A stretch of DNA of 64,000 nt, from positions 558,001 through 622,000 of the forward strand of contig NZ_FXUL01000001.1 of assembly GCF_900182955.1 (NCBI RefSeq). The letters are read 5' to 3'. Positions 60,606 to 64,000 of this stretch are shown piece by piece. The notes beneath the pieces are model-generated. The model searched no databases. It was not told the origin of the DNA and was given only the letters and a program-made list of their open reading frames with translations. The position numbers and the translations under genes were made by a program. The stretch's first letter is position 1; each line of letters opens with the position of its first letter. Origin of the DNA: Noviherbaspirillum suwonense (GTDB taxonomy: Bacteria; Pseudomonadota; Gammaproteobacteria; Burkholderiales; Burkholderiaceae_D).

Positions 60606-61655
60606 TCAGTTGAGCGCGTCGAACTGCGAGCGGGTGAGGGTGCTCGACGCCGAGACGACGCCATCGCCGTTGGCGCTGTATTCCACCAGCAGCGACGTGC
60701 CGTCGAGCGCCGTCACGGTGACCATCGCCGGCGAGCCGGTAATGCGCATCGCACCAGCGGAAACGAACGAACCGAAACCCGAGGTCACGACCGGACGCAC
60801 CGTCTCGACCCGGTAGACATAGGCGCCCAGCCTGGCCGAGGTGCCCGACAGCGTATAGCTGCCCGACAGCGATGTCGTGCTGCCGCTTTCCGTGCCGGTC
60901 AGGTTGAAATCGGCAAGGCTGTAGGCATTGGTCGCCATGCCCGACTGCGTGACGCTCAGGCCGAGGCGCTGGCCCGACAGGCCGACGCTGATGTCGCTGC
61001 TGCCGTTCTGGCTGGCCAGGATCTTCAGGGCGCCGTCGATCTGCACGCGCCGGTCGCCGTTGTTCATCAACAGGTTGCCGAACGTGGCTGTCAGGCCCAG
61101 GCTGTAGCGGTTGGTGTTGACCGGATCGCCGGACACCGAGTCGATCACGATCGACAGCGTGCCATTCAATGCCGGCAAATCGTCTTCGGCGCAGTTGTTG
61201 GCGGTGAGCGTCGCACGATCGCCGGCCGTGACCCTGTCGTCGCTGGCAGCCGATTCACTCACTGTCACGCTGCCGCCGCGGCTGCAGGCTTCGGTGTAGG
61301 TCGCGCCCGTCACGAACTGGCCCGTGGTCCGGGTAAAGCGCTTGTAGATCCGGGTCGATACCGAGGCCAGGCTGGACGCTGCCGCATTCGCATTCGCTTC
61401 GTTCACCTCGACGCCGGACGCGATCAGGCCGGTCGCGCTATTGAGGCTGGTCAGTTCGCCCAGTGGATCGAGCACCGTGGACGCGACGGTCTCGTAATTT
61501 GCCCTGGTGATCGCGGAGTAGGTCGCACCCGAATTCCCGGCGCTGCCGACGCTGGCCGCAACGCTGTCATTGCTGCCGCTCCCACCACCGCCGCATCCCA
61601 GCAGCGACGCATTGATCAGCACGGTGAGGCCGAGTTTCAGCTTGAAATTACGCAT
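60606..61655 (-). CDS. Exported lipoprotein, Gly/Ser/Thr-rich
   Basis: 349 residues from ATG 61655; an extension to 61712 is not supported. Lipobox NASLLGC at about 20 followed by GGGGSGS. The body is rich in Ser, Thr, Asn and small residues with repeated strand-like segments (SLSGSYTLSGTSARLGAYVYRVE), suggesting beta structure and surface exposure. Two Cys (EAC, NNC) may form a disulfide. Genes 61655 to 58490 are four in a row on the minus strand and look like one envelope locus of unknown function. Confidence 0.82.
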   Translation of the reverse strand: MRNFKLKLGLTVLINASLLGCGGGGSGSNDSVAASVGSAGNSGATYSAITRANYETVASTVLDPLGELTSLNSATGLIASGVEVNEANANAAASSLASVSTRIYKRFTRTTGQFVTGATYTEACSRGGSVTVSESAASDDRVTAGDRATLTANNCAEDDLPALNGTLSIVIDSVSGDPVNTNRYSLGLTATFGNLLMNNGDRRVQIDGALKILASQNGSSDISVGLSGQRLGLSVTQSGMATNAYSLADFNLTGTESGSTTSLSGSYTLSGTSARLGAYVYRVETVRPVVTSGFGSFVSAGAMRITGSPAMVTVTALDGTSLLVEYSANGDGVVSASSTLTRSQFDALN

Positions 61656-61907
61656 TCCTGTTTCCCTGTAAATTTTTGTTGTTCGAGTGTCGGGCGAGGC
61701 AAGGATTTTCACGGATGAAAGAACCTGGCTGACGCCGGCAGATTGCCGCCAGTCGGATGCAGGGCAATCGCGGACTGGATTATTGGCAATAAATTTCTTA
61801 TCGGCAATAACACGTTCAGGGGATATGGGATGCGGGCGCCTGGCTGGCGCGATGGACTTGCTGGAGGGAAGCTGCCGAGGCGCGGCACGACGCCGCGCCC
61901 TGGGGGA

Positions 61908-62222
61908 CTATCCGACGACGACTTCGCTGAACTGGATTACCGGCGTCTGGTCGGTGTAGTTGGGAATGTCGGCCATGATTTCGGGGGCATGCGGGCCGAA
62001 GCTTGCCTGGAAGGCTTCGACGGAATCGCAGAAGATATGGCACATGGCGACGTAGGTTGCGGGAGCGCCGGGGGCGCCGCCTGCGAGGCCCTTGTCGACG
62101 GTGTAGCTCTTGCAGCTGTCGCCCATTTTTTCCTTCACCATCGGCATGTGCTTGTCGCGGTAGTACTCATGGTTGAAGCGCGCGCCAGGGGTATTGGGGT
62201 ACATCACGCTGACTTTGATCAT
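61908..62222 (-). CDS. EthD-family protein
   Basis: 104 residues. The EthD pattern is clear: KVSVMYPNTPGARFNHEYYRDKHMPMVKEKMG, the middle APATYVAMCHIFCDSVEAFQASF and the end DIPNYTDQTPVIQFSEVV. EthD-like ferredoxin-fold proteins are small dimers, often associated with dioxygenase or ether-degradation pathways but with no fixed role. ATG 62222 follows a GGAGAC site. The gene stands between the envelope locus and element B; the open frame upstream is palindrome shadow. Confidence 0.9.
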   Translation of the reverse strand: MIKVSVMYPNTPGARFNHEYYRDKHMPMVKEKMGDSCKSYTVDKGLAGGAPGAPATYVAMCHIFCDSVEAFQASFGPHAPEIMADIPNYTDQTPVIQFSEVVVG

Positions 62223-62337
62223 GATCTGTCTCCGGGTTATTGAAGGGTTGTTGGGAGCATTGATCATGCAGAGAAAGCGGATTGCAGGCAAGGGGAGCAT
62301 TAAAGCCGATTGGCTTCCCGCAAGTGGTTTGGTTTGT

Positions 62338-62444
62338 TCCGCGCAGCGACCGTTGCGGTTGCAGTTAGCTCCGCGCAGCGACAGTTGCAGTTGCCGTTGT
62401 CTGTGAAGTGGCCGTGGCCGTTGCCTTGGCAGTGGCTGTTGCAG
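62338..62444 (-). repeat. Left hexamer tract of element B
   Basis: GTTGCN hexamers with CGCGCAGCGAC blocks, mirror of the right flank of element A. It starts directly after about 110 bp of unremarkable sequence following the EthD gene. Confidence 0.8.
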
Positions 62445-63045
62445 TGGGTCCCCGTTGATGACGCCACGCCGCTGGTGCCGAAATCGGATAAAGAAGCGTC
62501 CGCTGTCTGAGCGAAGCGAGTTTCGGACGCTTCCCGATTTCGGTGCCAGCGGCGTGGGCACCCCGCGTAGCGGGGCGGCATCTCCGGGGTCGCCTTCTCT
62601 TGCCTACTTCTCTTGGCGAAGCAAGAGAAGTAGGTCGGCTGCCGGGCCGAAACCCGGCTAGGTCGTCCGGCAGGACACACGTATTGCTTCATCCGCCAGC
62701 AGGCGTACCGTCGCGAAGCCGCTTTTGCAGTTTGCGACGGCTGCACGTTACGAGAACGCGCCACAGCGCAAGGCGACGATGCTGCGTCTGCTGACGGGTG
62801 GAACATTGAGGCTTCACTGCCGTGGGGAGTAGCCGGGTGTTCGGCCCGGCAGCCGACCCGCTTTTTTGCTTCGCCAAAAAAGTGGGGCAAAAAAGGCGAC
62901 CCCTACGATGGCGGTCCGCTGCGCGGACTGCACGCGCCGCCAGCACCTGAAACGGGAAGCGTCCGAAACTCGCTTCGCTCAGACAGCGGACGCTTCTTTA
63001 TCCGTTTCAGGCGCTGGCGACGCGTCGCCATCTAACGGGGATTCA
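62445..63045. repeat. Palindromic hairpin-array core, element B (601 bp)
   Basis: Reverse complement of element A core (45731-46333). Ends are TGGGTCCCCGTT and AACGGGGATTCA. Left arm hairpins: stem 1 CCGAAATCGG 62478-62487 with 62534-62543, stem 2 GAAGCGTCCG 62493-62502 with 62524-62533, stem 3 CCCCGC/GCGGGG 62561-62575, stem 4 CTACTTCTCTTG/CAAGAGAAGTAG 62604-62633 around loop GCGAAG. Right arm stem 1 is CCTGAAACGG 62946-62955 with 63002-63011. By eye the half from about 62680 to 63045 differs from element A at only three or so positions, the other half clearly more, mostly in stem 4 and its surroundings. Confidence 0.9.
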
Positions 63046-63206
63046 CTGCAACGGCAACGGCAACGGCAGCGGCAGCGGCAGCAGCAACCGCAACTGTCGA
63101 TGCGCGGGGCTAACTGCAACGGTCGCTACGCGGTCAACGTCAATGGCAACTGTCGCTACGCGGAACGTCAACAGCCATGGTCGCTGCGCGGCGCTAACGG
63201 CAACCC
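63046..63206 (+). repeat. Right hexamer tract of element B
   Basis: CAACGG/CAGCGG-type hexamers with GTCGCTACGCGG-like blocks, mirror of the left flank of element A. It ends about 50 bp before the azoR stop. Confidence 0.78.
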
Positions 63207-63258
63207 CGTTACCCAACGGCACGTACAGCCGCCGCCGCGCAGGCGCGCACTCTCGCCC

Positions 63259-63861
63259 TTATGCCGGCAGCACATCCTCAATCTGCTGCAGCGCCGACGC
63301 AATCGCCTTCTGCTCCGCCTCGGCACCCATCGCCATGCCCTCGGCATAAACGAATTCCACATCCGTCAGCCCCAGGAATCCCAGCACCATTTTCAGGTAA
63401 GGCACCTGGCTGTCCGCATCGGTATCGCGATAGAACCCGCCGCGGGTCAGCGCAACGAAGACCTTCTTGTTCTTCAGCAGGCCTTCCGGGCCGTTCGCGG
63501 TGTACTGGAACGTCACCTTCGCGCGGGCGATCGCGTCGATCCAGTTCTTGAGCTGCGTGGTCACGCCGAAGTTGTACATCGGCACGCCCATCACCAGCAC
63601 GTCGGCGTCCTGGATTTCAGCGATCAGCGCGTCGTCCAGCGCGACTCGCGCATTCTGTTCGGGGGTGCGCTGGTCGGCAGGCGTGAACAGGGCGCCGAGG
63701 GCGGCTTCGTCCAGCGCGGGGTGCGGGTTGCTGGCGAGGTCGCGGATCGTCAGACGGGTGTCCGGCTGGGTCGCTTTCAGGCGCTCGACGATGGTGTTGG
63801 CGAGGCGTGTCGATTGCGAGCCTTCGCTGCGGGCGCTGGAATTGATCTGAAGGATGTTCAT
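63259..63861 (-). CDS. azoR: FMN-dependent NADH-azoreductase
   Basis: 200 residues, the usual AzoR length. Flavodoxin-like fold with FMN-binding [16 protein letters not shown] at the N-terminus, [26 protein letters not shown], and TRGGFY; cytoplasmic quinone/azo reductase protecting from electrophilic quinones. ATG 63861 has GAGGA upstream. It diverges from the truncated gene at 63980, which fits a local regulator. Confidence 0.96.
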   Translation of the reverse strand: MNILQINSSARSEGSQSTRLANTIVERLKATQPDTRLTIRDLASNPHPALDEAALGALFTPADQRTPEQNARVALDDALIAEIQDADVLVMGVPMYNFGVTTQLKNWIDAIARAKVTFQYTANGPEGLLKNKKVFVALTRGGFYRDTDADSQVPYLKMVLGFLGLTDVEFVYAEGMAMGAEAEQKAIASALQQIEDVLPA

Positions 63862-63979
63862 GGTGTTCCTCGGAAAGAGAAGTGGTATGACTTGCATTCT
63901 ACTGATCCAAAACCTATTACAGAAGCCACGGAAATGGGTTACATTGTGCCGTTAATGGGATAATTGCGAGGGTGGGGCC

Positions 63980-64000
63980 ATGCATATTGAACCGAACGAC
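63980..64000 (+). CDS. Start of a divergent gene, possibly a LysR-type regulator (truncated by window end)
   Basis: Seven codons, MHIEPND, from ATG 63980 after GAGGGTGGGG. LysR regulators commonly begin this way and commonly diverge from azoR, but seven residues cannot prove it. Confidence 0.35.

Overview
The window looks like a chromosomal segment of a high-GC (about two thirds G+C by eye) betaproteobacterium, most likely Burkholderiales and probably Oxalobacteraceae-like (Herbaspirillum/Noviherbaspirillum/Massilia type). This rests on the recognised gene families: the divergent hrpA / argA-yggX arrangement, a 323-residue ThyA type, DUF3422, and paired DUF5985 genes beside a hybrid kinase. 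No rRNA, tRNA, phage module, transposase gene or CRISPR was seen.

Layout. 0-8.2 kb is housekeeping: the end of a CorC/HlyC-type protein, rpiA, a small two-gene toxin-antitoxin-like pair with its own palindromic promoter, yggX, argA and divergent hrpA. 8.2-16.4 kb is a catabolic island: a LacI-family repressor, a 34-bp perfect palindrome, a four-gene CUT1-type ABC importer, a cytoplasmic arylsulfatase and the formylglycine-generating enzyme that would activate it. 16.4-20.5 kb holds a lone response regulator, a 25-residue membrane protein, DUF72, two small envelope proteins and a YegD-like Hsp70. 20.5-27.4 kb is an unusual operon of exported proteins: a glycine-rich lipoprotein, a pentapeptide-repeat protein, and a Tat-signal protein apparently split by one in-frame TAG from its 975-residue continuation. 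27.6-34.9 kb contains a membrane protein, YceI, a CusRS-like two-component system with a CusR-type box, an orphan CesT-like chaperone, thyA and DUF3422. 34.9-41.1 kb contains an MsbA-like exporter and an AttEFGH-like operon. 41.3-45.5 kb carries a transglutaminase-like protein, a TlpA-like thioredoxin and ergothioneine genes egtD-egtB.

45.5-63.2 kb is bracketed by two nearly identical composite palindromic elements (about 0.9 kb each, cores 603 and 601 bp) in opposite orientation. Each core is a string of hairpins whose stems vary in a compensated way while loops stay constant. Between them lie a type II asparaginase, a four-gene operon (hybrid kinase, winged-helix-like protein, two DUF5985 proteins), a divergent 2271-residue cytoplasmic hybrid kinase with thirteen exact 92-codon HAMP repeats and three receiver domains, a degenerate CheR-like protein, and a run of lipoproteins and an outer-membrane barrel. 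The window ends with azoR and the first codons of a divergent gene.

Best candidates for undescribed biology: the paired hairpin elements, the 13-fold HAMP kinase with its signalling neighbours, the split Tat/pentapeptide/glycine-rich operon, and the toxin-antitoxin-like pair. All calls are from reading the sequence; no database search was run.
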